Part shown: piece after piece, positions 1 to 11,104 of the stretch
How positions within the stretch are numbered: the stretch's first letter is position 1
Layout: every line of letters begins with the position of its first letter
Assembly: GCF_003473485.1 (NCBI RefSeq)
Contig: NC_053043.1
Location: 8,318,001-8,382,000 of the forward strand
DNA length: 64,000 nt
Direction of reading: 5' to 3'
Origin: Medicago truncatula
Taxonomy: Eukaryota > Streptophyta > Magnoliopsida > Fabales > Fabaceae
Position numbers and translations under genes: made by a program
Notes under the pieces: model-generated
Databases searched by the model: none
Told to the model about the DNA's origin: nothing
Seen by the model: the letters and a program-made list of their open reading frames with translations, nothing else

Positions 1-1477
1 ATCAAGCAACGGCAATAACTCCTCCGTCTTCAACGGAAACTGCTCCGTCAACCACACCGACGGCCGTAAACTTTTCATATACTCTTTCTCCTTCGCCGGC
101 GGAGGAAGTGGTTGTGCCAATCTAACCGTTGCAGAAGATTTTCTAGCTGGTTGCATCATAGCTGAAGGTGGCATGTCCACACTTTTTCTTCCCATTGGGA
201 CCCACTCTCTATCTTCTCGAACGAAACTACTGTGTCTTCTTTTGTCATTTTCCATTGGCATTCCAAAACTTGGATTCTCCGCTACCAGAAAACCGTCTTC
301 GTCTTCATCCAATTCCAATGGTATAACTTGCTCACCACCTGTTACATGAAGAAATACGATGAGACTTTGTATAACTAATCTAACATGTATCTGGTCCAGA
401 CTTCGGTCGGAAGTGTGGACCAGATACAAAAGCTAACTTTTGTTGATTCAATTTGTCTCTTATAACTGTTCGAGAGAGTATTATACCTGATTCTCCGGTG
501 GAGACTTTCCGAGACTTAAAACTGAAAAGCACGTTTTGAACTTCATACACCTTAGCCTTCCATTCACCAACATTCTCAGTTTTCTCTTGCTTTCTCCAAT
601 TCGTTCTTCCAACAAGTTCAGCCTTCGTAACGTCCATTCCCGGACGATACACACTTGTTTGCGAACAGAATCCAGCAACGTCTGCATCACTCATCGGAGC
701 ACCGGCGTTTTCAAAAGCATCGAAAATTTTCCGATCGTCGCGGTTGAGGACTAATAAGGAACCGGAGGGGACTGCGTGTGTGATGTCGCCGTCTCCGAGG
801 AAGAGAAAACTCTGATCAGCTCGTTGGATCTTGAGACCGTCGAATCCAGCTAAGGAAGTATCGGCGCGTAGATTACCATCGCGTTTCCAGATTTTATACG
901 TATCCGACGGAGCAATTTTTCCGACGAACGGAATAACAGAGCTCTCAAAATGAAACGAGATCTCCATGTAGAAATCACGCATACGACGAAGAACAGCAAC
1001 AAGACGCGGTAATCTCCGGCGCCACTTCGCCCAAGCTGAACGATGATGATGACGAACAAGAATTGTAGCAATTTCCGTTGCACGTCGACATAAAGCTTCC
1101 TGAAGAGGATTCCATCCAGCAGCATTATGAAGTGAGACATCAGCACCGGCAGAGGCAAGGAGTTTTGCGGCGGAGACGTCGTTAAGACGAACAGCGAGAT
1201 GGAGTGGCGTTTCACGTAATGGAACATCACGGCGGTCGAGTACAGCGGAGATTTGATCGGCGAGTTTCTCTTGAGAGAGTGAATCGGATTCCGTATGGAT
1301 TTGAGTCGGGTCGGGTAAACGCGGAACGGTGGAGATGATTCTAGAAAGTGTTGAATGGTTTCCGATTGCGACGGCGTAATGAACTGGACTGTGTAAATAT
1401 TGTTCTGGTTTGAGTTCACGGCGAAACGATGTCGTTTGAGGGTTTCCTTTCGTCATTTCGATTTCGATCTCGATCAT
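1..1477 (-). CDS. Ankyrin-repeat / GPCR-chaperone (ANKRD13-like) protein, 3' part cut by window edge
   Basis: Exon 1 runs from the ATG at 1477 down to 487 (CAG|GTATAA donor). Exon 2 begins at 338 after a TAACAG acceptor and leaves the window at base 1. Joining them keeps the frame through a split Gly codon (G|GT). Residues about 30-150 hold ankyrin repeats (TPLHLAVRLNDV, LLASAGADV, GWNPLQEAL). From about 155 the sequence matches the GPCR-chaperone/DUF3424 domain of plant ankyrin-repeat family proteins (MEISFHFESSVIPFVGK, FLFLGDGD). Exon 2 continues in the same style with acidic DEDED and a run of prolines. Animal ANKRD13 relatives bind ubiquitin and act in membrane trafficking; the plant role is not shown here. 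The start is the first Met of a long open exon with no competing upstream Met. Further 3' exons are expected outside the window. Confidence 0.88.
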
Positions 1478-1753
1478 AACAATGAAATTGAGAGAGGGGA
1501 AGAGTGTTACTGTGAATATGCTATGCTTAATTTGAGTTTGAGGAATTTGGGGTCACGTGTTTTTCTCATTCTTTTCTTTTCTGTCTGCGTTTTTATCCTC
1601 TTTCGCCAACTCTTCTATGCTATTAAAGCGTGCAAATGGTGTTACTTAAACCTATTCGTTATTTTATAAGTTTTTTTTTTTTTTTCATATTGTAATTAAA
1701 TTATGATTAAATGGATTGGTTAATAATTATTTAATTGAGAAGTAACTCTTTCT

Positions 1754-2048
1754 GGAATTTTTTTTTCTGACTCTCTTTGAAAAAAAAAAATTCATGTCTG
1801 ACCCCCTATGAAAATTATTCACCAAAATGATCTTTTTTTTTTTTGTCCTTTTCCTCATTCCCGCCATTTGAAATGGCGGGAATGAGCCGCCGTTCTGACA
1901 CACGTCACATCGTGACTGATCAGTTTTTTTTTTTTGTCATTACCGCCATTTGAAATGGTGGGACTGATTTTTTTTTTTCGTTTTTTGCTTTTTTGGGCAA
2001 CATTTGTACATTATAAATACAAATAATAATGAATAAATACATAGTAAT
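1754..2048 (+). repeat. Left terminal inverted repeat of the MULE
   Basis: Pairs with about 5318-5627. It contains a perfect 29-bp palindrome at 1856-1884 (arms CATTCCCGCCATTT around a central G). A second, imperfect copy of the CCGCCATTTGAAATGG motif lies near 1943-1962. Poly-T tracts separate the blocks. Confidence 0.8.
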
Positions 2049-2128
2049 TATTTTATTCATAATGATGATATATTTAATTTTAAAACACTAATTATCTTAT
2101 TCATAAGAAATAAAAACAAAAACAAAAA

Positions 2129-3998
2129 CTACTTTCTCCTCGGAAACCATTTACGCCAATGTAAACTATGACCTCCCGTAGCACATAATTTATCTTTTTT
2201 ATTTCGTATGGGTCGTTGGTTTTGCTCTTGCTCTTCCTCGTCAGGAATTTCAACATCATCATTAATTTCCATATTGACTTCATTTTGCACTTGTGAAGCT
2301 AAGTTGGTCCAGATTTCATTAACGAAGTCATCGTCATTAAACCCTGCTGCCAGACTTTCTATGGTATTAGTTTGTGAATTTGGCCAATGAGGTGCGTAGC
2401 TTGTTTGGGGATAGTTTACAATGTGTGGAGGGGATGGTAGGTTGAAAGAGGAGTATTGTGATTTGTCTGGGTAACTGGTTTGTGTGGTGTACTGAGTTGG
2501 ATTGAAGTCATCAAATGAACAGTTTGATGTTCGGGAGCTTTCTCCATGATGACTTTGTTGAGAATAGCTTGGATATGGGATTGGGGTGTTATGTAAGATT
2601 TGGTTTGTGGGTTGTGGCGGTGATTGGTAAATTTGGTTGTAGTTGTAGTTGGTAGATGGGTTAAAGCATTGGTCAAAGTTAGTGGGTGGAGGTGTCATGA
2701 ATTGGTTATAGGGTGGAGGTAAATTTGACCACATATTTTCATCTGGCACCGTATAAGTTTCTGGCACTGCAGGATAGTCACGAGACAATCCTGGTAAAAT
2801 TCTTGCACATGCTTGCCTTGGGTTTGACAATAATACTTCTCTAGAAAGCCATAGATGATCTCCGAAAAATTTCCAATACCATGCAAAATATTGACGATTT
2901 GGATAAACCTCATGGTTATACCGAACGTCGTGAAGTGCTAATTGATGACGTTGGTTTCAGTTTCCGACTTGACTTTTTGTCAAATTAATTTTGTGGAAAT
3001 CTTTCAAATTATCTGGTAAGGAAGGTGGGTGTTGTGGTAAGCCAAATTGAAGCCTTACTTTGTCTGTCTGATGCCTCTCGACTATCTGAAAACAGATGAG
3101 ATATGTGTTTGCAGACCATATCTGGCTTTCTTCTTCGTTGGTGTAATTGATGTTGTCATAAGGCCTCCAGGAAAACTGTTTAAAAAGAATGAATATTAGT
3201 CTTCAATTGTTGACTAAAATGTAATCACGAAAAAAAAAATGTAATACCTGATCATATGTCATGGTGTCGATTTTTGAACGCGTAGATACGATATTATGCC
3301 GAGGATTTTCCACGAATTTATTACCATGTTCTAGCCATCTAATTAATTTTTAAAATGTTATAATTAATAAAGTCTGGATAAATGTATTTAAAAATTAATA
3401 AAAAAATAGCATATTTATTTTACTTACATATTTGCCAATGGAAGTTGTGTATGAGCTTGTGGTGGTATCCTTGGCACGGGAGCGAAGCATGACATTCTTG
3501 ACCACGCTCATGCTTGTAAGAGAATTGTGCACCCAGGCATGTCGTTAGTGCCATATATAGCGCCGTCACACAAGGATCTATATAGCGTGGCCAAACAAGA
3601 TGAACCCCAACTGTACTGTCCAACCTCCTCAGGTGATTTATCCAACAATTGAAAAAACGACAAATGTACAAGATTACCACTATAATTAGGCATTATTCGA
3701 GAGCCAATCAAGTATAAGACATAGGCTCTAAACATATGTAGAGTCGTGGGTGGACCTGTCTTACCAACACCATTGATATAATCTTGAAGCCATGATAATC
3801 TTATACTCTTCCCGTCATGTCTAACGTTCAATGGCTTACTTCTTAAAATAGGTTTAACAATCTCCCACCCAACTTCTGTTTTACCGGTAATCGGTTCACC
3901 GTTAACCTTTAAACCAAGGAGCATATGAACGTCTTCCAACGTTATTGTACACTCGCCCGATGGAAAAAGAAATGTGTGCGTCTTCAGCATCCATCCAT
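2129..3998 (-). pseudogene. Plant mobile domain (PMD) gene carried by the MULE, N-terminus missing, two nonsense codons
   Basis: Three exons fit GT/AG rules: about 3998-3428, 3338-3248 and 3175-2129. The product begins abruptly at WMLKTHTFLFPSGE, where PMD proteins normally have a preceding N-terminal stretch. It continues with the diagnostic CTITLEDVHMLLGL, VHLSFFQLL and GQYSWGSSCLA blocks, then RWLEHGNKF-like, FSWRPYDN and VRLQFGLPQ. The tail is Pro/Asn/Gln-rich, then acidic, and ends in KWFPRRK. Two in-frame TGA codons interrupt it, at 3508-3510 and near 2960. The first clearly replaces a Trp in the usual LLQxWAW motif. PMD proteins occur both as host genes (MAIN/MAIL type) and inside MULEs and Gypsy elements; this one is the transposon type. 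No function can be assigned. Confidence 0.8.
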
Positions 3999-5288
3999 GG
4001 GTTTAAGTATTGCAAACCAGTTGTCCATGTCGACAAGACGTGGTTGTATGGCAAGTACAAAGGGACATTGTTGCTTGCGGTAGCACAAGATGGAAACAAC
4101 AAAACGATTCCAATCGCCTTTGCGCTTGTCGAAGGTGAGACAAAGGAGGGATGGAGTTTTTTTTTTTTGAAAAATCTAAGAAGGCACGTCACAAAAGGAA
4201 TATTTGTCTGTATGGTCTCCGACAGACATGAATCAATTAAAAGCGCATTCAATGACCCAAGGAATGGTTGGCAGCAACTGGTTCAGCTCATATGTATTGC
4301 ATTCGACATATTAAGCATAATTTCATGAGGATAATCAAGGATGGAGATCTTAAGGATGTTGTAAATAATATGGGTAAGGATATTATGTTACAGTTTTTTT
4401 ATCGTGTTATTATTAAATACGTTCAATATCTAACTAATTGTTTTTTCTTAACATGCAGGACATGCCCTAAACGTACCCTTGTTCGATTACTATCGTGGTG
4501 TAATCCAGAAGACAAATCAACGTGCATTAGATTGGGTGGACAATATTCCGAAAGAAAAATGGACTTAAGCATATGACGAGGGTCGACGATGGGGCCACAT
4601 GACAAGCAACATCGTTGAGTCGTGGAACTCTGTGTTTAAGGAAACACGCAACCTACCTGTTACACCTATAGTTCAATCAACCTACTATGAGCTGGCATGT
4701 CTCTTTGCTGATAGGGCTCAAAAAGCGTTTGCATGGGTAGGTTCCGGAGATTTGTTCAGTGAATATTGTCAAAATGCGATTAAGGATGACATTGTTAAGT
4801 CCAACACCAATCATGTCGAACAGTTTGACCGAGAAAGGTATACCTTCTCAGTCCGTGAGACCGTCAACTATAGGGAGGGAAGGCCAATGGGAACTTTCAA
4901 GGTGGACCTACGAGCGGGGTGGTGTGATTGTGAGAAATTTCAAGCTTTACATTTGCCATGTTCCCATGTCATAGCCGTGTGTTCTTCATTTCGCCATAAC
5001 TACACAACCCTTATTCCAGCTGTGTTCAAAAACGAGAGTGTTTACTCCATCTACAACACAACCTTCAAAGTAGTCCAGGACAAGAGTTATTGGCTTCCAT
5101 ACGACGGTCCCGTGCTTTGCCATAATCCAAACATGCGAAGACTAAAGAAAGGTCGATCCAATAGTACCCGCATAAGGACTGAAATGGACGAGGAGGTGGT
5201 AGAGAGGACTCCGACACCGAGACAGTGTGGGTTGTGTCGGCATACCGGTCATATTAGGAGAAACTGTCCGAGTATAAATAACCGGTAG
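3985..5288 (+). pseudogene. MULE transposase, N-terminus missing, frameshifted
   Basis: Homology starts at about 3985 with IHGFKYCKPVVHVDKTWLYG (first catalytic Asp) and continues through GTLLLAVAQDGNN, PIAFALVEGET and the second Asp in VSDRHESIK. A frameshift lies near 4265, after which MYCIRHIKHNFMR resumes in the next frame. A normal intron spans 4374-4458. A TAA at about 4567 interrupts KWT-AYDEGRRWGHMT. The C-terminal part is intact (4599-5288): SNIVESWNSVFK, a SWIM zinc finger (CDC then CSH near 4923-4970) and a CX2CX4HX4C zinc knuckle (CGLCRHTGHIRRNC) close to the stop. The N-terminal DNA-binding portion found in full MULE transposases is absent. The copy is inactive. Confidence 0.85.
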
Positions 5289-5317
5289 TTAATAACGTTA
5301 TGTATTATGTGTTCAAA

Positions 5318-5627
5318 TAAATTAGTATGTATTTTAATATGTATTTATAATGTAAAAATGTTGCCAAAAAAAGCAAAAAACGAAAAGAAAAAAAAAATCA
5401 GTCCCACCATTTCAAATGGCGGTAATGACACAAAAAATTTTAAAAAAAAATAGGCAGCCAGTCACGATGTGACTTGTGTCAGAACAGCGGCTCATTCTCG
5501 CCGTTTCAAAAGGCAGGAATGAGGAAAAAGACAAAAAAAAAAAAAAAAGTGGGTCATTTTGGTAAATAATTTTCATAGGGGTCAGACATGGAATGTTTTT
5601 TGCAAAGAGGGTCAGAAAAAATAAATT
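5318..5627 (-). repeat. Right terminal inverted repeat of the MULE
   Basis: Reverse complement of 1754-2048 with scattered mismatches, including a changed second palindrome (GCCGTTTCAAAAGGC instead of the perfect CCGCCATTT pair). Confidence 0.8.
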
Positions 5628-5636
5628 CCTCTTTCT

Positions 5637-6609
5637 AAGGGTAGGCTGGCATATCCATCCAGGTGGAAAGATAACTGCAGATACAGTTTCAATATTTCAC
5701 TTTTTGTTTTTTTCTCTTTCAACAACCGGATTTTCCTTGCACCCGCGTCCATTTAAATCAAATCGGCGATTCCCCGTTAAATTTGGGACGAGGGCGGCCG
5801 AGTCTTGCAGGGGCGGATTTTGTTGCTATGTTTACATGCAAAGTTTGTAATTTGGAGATTTGTTCAAAGATAAATAAAATTTGATTTAAAATTTATTCAA
5901 TTGATAATCTGATTTGAGTTCTTTTGAACAATTCATCTTTGATGAAGCGCATTAATCATTTGAGTTTAATTATTTATTTTTAAATATTTTAATTTTCACT
6001 TTTTTTAGGGATCAATTTTCATTTTTTAACCATTGAATTATTTATTTAGTTTATTGGCTTAGGACATAGTATTGGTTTTTTTTAACCATACATTACATGG
6101 TACTGTTCTGATCTGATTGATCACACGGTAACATAATTTATTGAACATGCGTGGAGAAATAGATGGCTAGTGGTATAGGAGTACTTTGTTTGGATTTAAA
6201 TTTGTCGTATGTAACATGTATTAAAATATCAAGATAAATGATTACTTTACCCCACCACACAATAATTTGTTTAACGTGGCAAAATATTACCACAACGAGT
6301 TCATTTATATGATGAGAAATGATATTTTGACAACTATTTTGTGATAATTTATGTAACAACTTTATTTTTTATACTCACATTATTTTTTTACCTTTTTTCT
6401 TTATTGCTTTGGTTTCCGTGTCACTATCTACTTTCCTTTGTAAATTAGTGGTTGTCACAAAAGTTGTCATTCAATTGGTTGTTCAAATACCACAACTCTT
6501 AAATGATAGGATATAAAACCTTTTAAATGCTAGATAATTAGAAGTTCGATTTTTTAACTCTTACTCATTTGAGAAAATTTGGTTTAGATGATATTTTGTG
6601 TTCTCAACG
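5637..6609. other. AT-rich intergenic DNA, no gene seen
   Basis: No convincing coding frame. Short reading frames near 5593-5850 lack splice or homology support. Confidence 0.5.
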
Positions 6610-6623
6610 AATTCTCGAAACAA

Positions 6624-6730
6624 TATTTTTTTTTTTTTGGTAGATAGACGAAATGACAAAGCCATTATAAATTCACACACATAAGTGGAGGTATCGGGAT
6701 TCGAACCTCGATCATAGCATCCGGCCTAAC
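6624..6730 (-). mobile_element. 5'-truncated tRNA-derived SINE with 14-bp target duplication
   Basis: On the minus strand the insert carries a pol III B-box-like GAGGTTCGAATCCC and ends in a run of about 14 A. It is flanked by AATTCTCGAAACAA at 6610-6623 and 6731-6744, a perfect 14-bp duplication. No A box remains, so the 5' end was probably lost during retroposition. Confidence 0.7.
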
Positions 6731-7053
6731 AATTCTCGAAACAAGATTACTCACCATTTAAGTTATATTTGGATTGATGAAGTGATAAAATAAAATAGAG
6801 TGATGAAGTCCGATGTAAGTGATTTCATCCAATACCTCTTATTCATTCAATTTTTCATTCTCCCTGAGTTTAAGATGTATCTAATAAAATGGAACACATT
6901 AATAATACAATTATAACTTTGCACTATTTTTTCTATTTCATCATCTGCATTTCGTTCCCTCTTTTTTTTTTCTCTCTTCACCATCTTTATTTTGTAGTTA
7001 ATAGAGGTGCTCGTTAAGAAAAGTGCAATTGTGTAGTTCCACAATTACTCAAT

Positions 7054-7098
7054 AGGCAAACATTATGTTTTTTTTTTAGGGGAGGCAAACATTATGTT
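7054..7098. repeat. Micro-insertion: T-run plus AGGGG between 16-bp direct repeats
   Basis: AGGCAAACATTATGTT occurs at 7054-7069 and 7083-7098, separated by about 13 bp of T-run and AGGGG. It looks like a retroposition scar. Confidence 0.6.
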
Positions 7099-7419
7099 AA
7101 CAAGTGCAATTGACACTTGGTGTATATGTTCCATTATGATAGGTTTACAGAAGTTGCAATGACCACCGTGTTTTTGCAAAAGTAATGTTTAACTTCTTTT
7201 TCATTAATTTCCTTAGGTACACGTCCAACTCCTTTTTTCACGTCTTAATGTTTGTTTAATTTCAACATCCGGCTTATTGTGTCAATTTATCATAACTCAT
7301 CTTAAATGGAGTAAGTTTTTTCCGAATCTCAAATCTTTCACATTATTGTTAGTAACAAATATCATTTTTCTTGTAATAAAACAAAATATATCACTTGTTA
7401 TGGTTATGTGTCTCTTCTT

Positions 7420-8384
7420 TCAACTACTCGAACAATTAAGTCATCAACAAGTTTTGATGTTTGTAATGATTTTGTGGTACATATGGAAGAGAAGAAATGA
7501 GAAACTTTGGAGTGATTTTATTTTATTTTGTTTCAATTTGTTATTTTCGGTCCATTAGGTTTTTATTATTTTTCTATTTAAGCTTAATAAATTGTAGCCT
7601 AAGATAAACTTTTATTCAATGAATAATATTTTAGAGTTTTTTCAATTTCTGGTGGATTATGAAACACTATTTTTACAAGTTTGTCGCTTGCAAACGTGTT
7701 CTTCTTCTATCTAAGTTTAGCACTTGCTAGCCTATGCTTCCGACTGCGTCAAATACGAACCCTAGCACGTCTGTGCATATGGCACACGAAACTTTGTTGG
7801 AAAGTCTGTGAACATGCAACCCGCAGGGAAGCCTGAGCGAGCAACTCCAACAGAGCAACAAGCCATAACCATGACCAGTGGAGCAAACCGAATGCAGGAG
7901 AGGTCAAGTGCAATATCGTTGCAACAATCTTCAAGGAACATGGTTGTTATGGAATGGGAATGTACATCAGAGGAAGGCTCGGTGAGTTCATAAAGGCAAA
8001 ACCACCTTGGTTCTTAGGAGAACCACAACCACACGAAGCGGAGGCTAGGGGACTAAAAGAGGCGATAAAATGGCTTGGAAGTATGAGTCTATCTAAGGTG
8101 TCTATCGAACTTGATTGCAAGCAAGTGATTTACGGCATAGCTTGGGGACTCAACATCAATTTCATGTTTGGCGTTGTTCTTGATATTTGCAAAGCTTCAC
8201 TTAGAATCTGCCAAAACTTTAAGATAAGTTTTATTAAGAGACAAATAAATAGTGTTGCTCATTTGCTAACAAATTTGTCATTATCTTATGTTAATCTCTA
8301 CGTTCATGAACATATACCATCTTGTATTGAGATTGCTATTAATAATGAAATGAGTTAAGTTTGTTTATGTAAAAAAAAAAAAAA
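7420..8384 (+). pseudogene. LINE (non-LTR retrotransposon) 3' end with degenerate RNase H domain
   Basis: The left part reads FVMILWYIWKRRNEKLW, the conserved IWxxRN segment that precedes RNase H in plant L1-type elements. After a degenerate stretch, QWSKPNAGEVKCN at about 7878-7915 opens the RNase H fold. The frame then runs to a stop at about 8358 through GCYGMGMYIRG, HEAEARGLKEAIKWL, IELDCKQVIYGI and FIKRQINSVAHLL. The first catalytic Asp, normally in KCNVDA, is Val here (KCNIVAT), so the enzyme would be dead even without other damage. A 14-A tail at 8371-8384 marks the 3' end. The 5' part is missing, as in most LINE copies. Confidence 0.75.
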
Positions 8385-8407
8385 CATAATCTAGTGAGAA
8401 ATTGGTA

Positions 8408-8689
8408 CTACCTTCGTCCCTAATTATAAGATCCTTTTGAGAATTTTTTTTGTCCCTCTTTACAAGACTCTTTTGCTATTTCCAACTACATTAATTATTT
8501 CTTTACATACATACCCATATTTATTATACATATTTTTCTTTGATCATGTTGAAAACATAAACCAACCATCTCTCTTAAAGGATAAAATTGTAAAAACAAT
8601 AGTAATTACATACATATTTCATACAAATATCCACTATCATAATTCCCGTTATTTTTTCAAAAACGTCCTATAATTAGGGACGGAGGTAG
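8408..8689. mobile_element. Stowaway-type (Tc1/mariner) MITE
   Basis: Terminal repeats CTACCTTCGTCCC and GGGACGGAGGTAG extend inward (TAATTATAAG / CTATAATTA). The element is flanked by TA at 8406-8407 and 8690-8691. At 282 bp and AT-rich with no coding capacity, it fits Stowaway, whose canonical end is CTCCCTCCGTCCC. Confidence 0.85.
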
Positions 8690-8691
8690 TA

Positions 8692-11104
8692 TATCCCACC
8701 CAACCATCACATGTGAAATTAATTAGCCCACCACAATTAAATAATCATTTAATTCCCTTTCCATGCATCTACCTTTATTTAGTTTCATTAGACCCTCTCC
8801 AAAGCTACAAGTCTACAACCATGCAACGTTATCTCACATTTACAACCTTTTTAGGGATTTAAGTGAAGCATCAGGCTCAGATAGTATCCATCTATCAAAT
8901 TTTATTTTATAAAGAATATATTTTTATCTATCAAATAATTGAAATTGGATATTGAATAAGCCACGGTTTTTTTATAGTTGATATGGATGTAACTGTAAGT
9001 AAGTACAATACTGTGTTTAAAGCTTACATTTTCACTGAGATAATAACACGTTTTATGTTATGAAGTTTTCTACTGTTTCAATGAAAACTTGGAATCTAAA
9101 CTAAGAAGGAGAAGAAGTGAAATTAACTAAAAAAAAATAAAATAATTTTACTTCACTGACGCATACACGCAATAAGATAACTATATGAACTACACAATAG
9201 CAGTGCTATCAAACAAACTAAAAAATATGTCTAAAAGACACATTTTTAAACAATATTTGTAAACGTAGAATTCATGTTTGCATTTGAAACCGCTTTGCGA
9301 AGGCATTCAATTCAACAAGAGCTTTTTTTTTTGACAAAATTCAACAAGAGCTTAAATTTTGGTATTCATTTGCTAACATTTCATTTCTTATACTTTTGTA
9401 TTAAGAAAGCATTGATAGATATAACGTATGTTAAATTGTGTTTATTTATCGGATCAATTAGTAAGTTATAGAAAAATAATTTCAATTATCTCAACAAACA
9501 AGTTTATTTTAATAACATCCAAGCTTTTGTTAAATTACTATTATTTGAGTCAAACTGAACAAAAGGAGGTTGAATCTAACATCCAAACAAGTTTGTCACG
9601 GTATGAATTAAAACTTGAATGTTCGTTGAGAGATCTATCTATATTTATATTTATCTTATATAGCACCATTTGTCTGTTTAACGGATTTGGATCTTCTGCC
9701 GCCTAGCTTAAAAAGCAAAAAGAGTAAATTTAGAGAAAAAAATAAAGCACACGGAGCATTTGCTTTGGTTCATTTCAAATTTCAATGATGATTATTTCAC
9801 CATTGGTTTGGTTAAAACATGGAGATTTGGTCTAAAGTTAAGATTGAAAGGCACAAAGCAAAAAACAATGAAGGGTGCATAGCTTAATTTACCATACTGT
9901 TGGGTCGGAGAGATTGGGCCCTATTTTTGAAGGACCCTATTGATCCCTATGTTCCCATTTAACCAACACAGACGCCATTTTCAGTTTCCTTTCGTCTCCA
10001 GCTCATACTTTTAAGTCCTTGCCTACACTTGCAATTTACACTCAAGAGACCACACTATGCAAAAACCTAATGGGGTCCATTAATTATTGAATCATACAAT
10101 TTCACTCATAACTAACCGTAATTTTTTTATCAAGTAGTCTAATTGCTAGAATTCATTTGTTTTAGTGGTAAACCTGACGTGGTCGTGCGTTTGAGCAAAA
10201 GCTTGTATTCTTAGCTTCACAAAATGGTGGTCAAAAAGGCATTGGGACACGAGAATGCTAATCTAAATGCTAAACCAAACAATGCATAAGTGGTATGACC
10301 CCTGCATATAACAATACATTGTCTCTGCCAACAGAGTTATGCTCAGGGGACATTAACAATGGAATAGTTAAGTTGCTTTCCTCATTTTTTAATCAACAGT
10401 GTTATTTATTATTTACACATGCATACTCTGAATGACTTATAATATAGTAGCGTTAATCTTGAGCAGTTTTAGTCTTCCTAGTTTTTCATGAGTGTTTAGG
10501 TAAGAGTTAGCATAGAATCAAAACCAAATTATCATTTATCATGTGAAATTCAAATACTAAAAAAGCTAAGCCAGTTAATTGATTAAGAGATGCATCCCTA
10601 GTGAAAGTTTATTTTTCATGTGATATGCTATTGGAGCCATAGAAATCTGCTATCTGTTATGAAAACAGCTTTATCAGCTTTCCTTTTAAAATTTTTTTAT
10701 AAAGAAAAGTAGAAAAATCATATTTAGTCCTTGCATAATGAGGACAGAGTTTCCATCGTTAATTTTACAGCCTTTACTCTATGACTTTAGTTTGAATACT
10801 TTTATAGTTGTTTTATTTGACAATGCTTTTATTGTTATTAGGGTGGTGGGGTAATAAGATCCGTGGTCCACAAAGATGACTCGCCCTACACTCAAAACCA
10901 GTTTGGTGCTAGTACTTGTGAAAGATATATTCAAAAAAAAAAATGCTAAAACTTATTTTTGAGTAGAGAACATAGCCATTTTATAAAGTCATACCAAATA
11001 CTATTATAGTGATAACATACACGCTGATGTTCAATCATTAAGACAGACAACTTATTTTCATAAAATAGCATCAAGACTCTTTATTTGTGAAAAGTCAGCA
11101 CTCT
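8692..11104. other. Intergenic DNA downstream of glyoxalase I, no gene seen
   Basis: AT-rich. Short frames (9274-9706) have no recognisable domain. Apart from the micro-insertion at 9309-9353 nothing structured was found. Confidence 0.45.
9309..9353. repeat. Micro-insertion: T-run plus GACAA between 16-bp direct repeats
   Basis: AATTCAACAAGAGCTT at 9309-9324 and 9338-9353 flanks about 13 bp of T-run and GACAA. Read on the minus strand the insert is TTGTC followed by A's, the same tail as the insertion at 59803-59842. Confidence 0.65.

Larger units (their letters stand above)
1754..5627. mobile_element. Mutator-like element (MULE) with long TIRs carrying a transposase and a PMD gene
   Basis: Inverted repeats of about 290 bp close the element: 1754-2048 and the reverse complement of about 5318-5627 share GGAATTT, the ATGTCTGACC block, the CCGCCATTT palindrome and the GGCAACATTT block. 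The flanks ACTCTTTCT (1745-1753) and CCTCTTTCT (5628-5636) agree at 8 of 9 bases, as expected for the 9-bp Mutator target duplication. Inside, a MULE transposase reads rightward and a plant-mobile-domain gene reads leftward. Both are broken, so this copy is not autonomous. The exact terminal base is uncertain by 1 bp because the two ends align with a one-base offset. Confidence 0.85.

Noticed and set aside
850..1419. 189-aa minus-strand frame within the ankyrin gene
   Set aside because: Shadow of the ankyrin exon in another frame; no domain.
3902..4252. 116-aa minus-strand frame spanning the PMD/transposase junction
   Set aside because: It is antisense to the transposase DDE region and shows no PMD homology.
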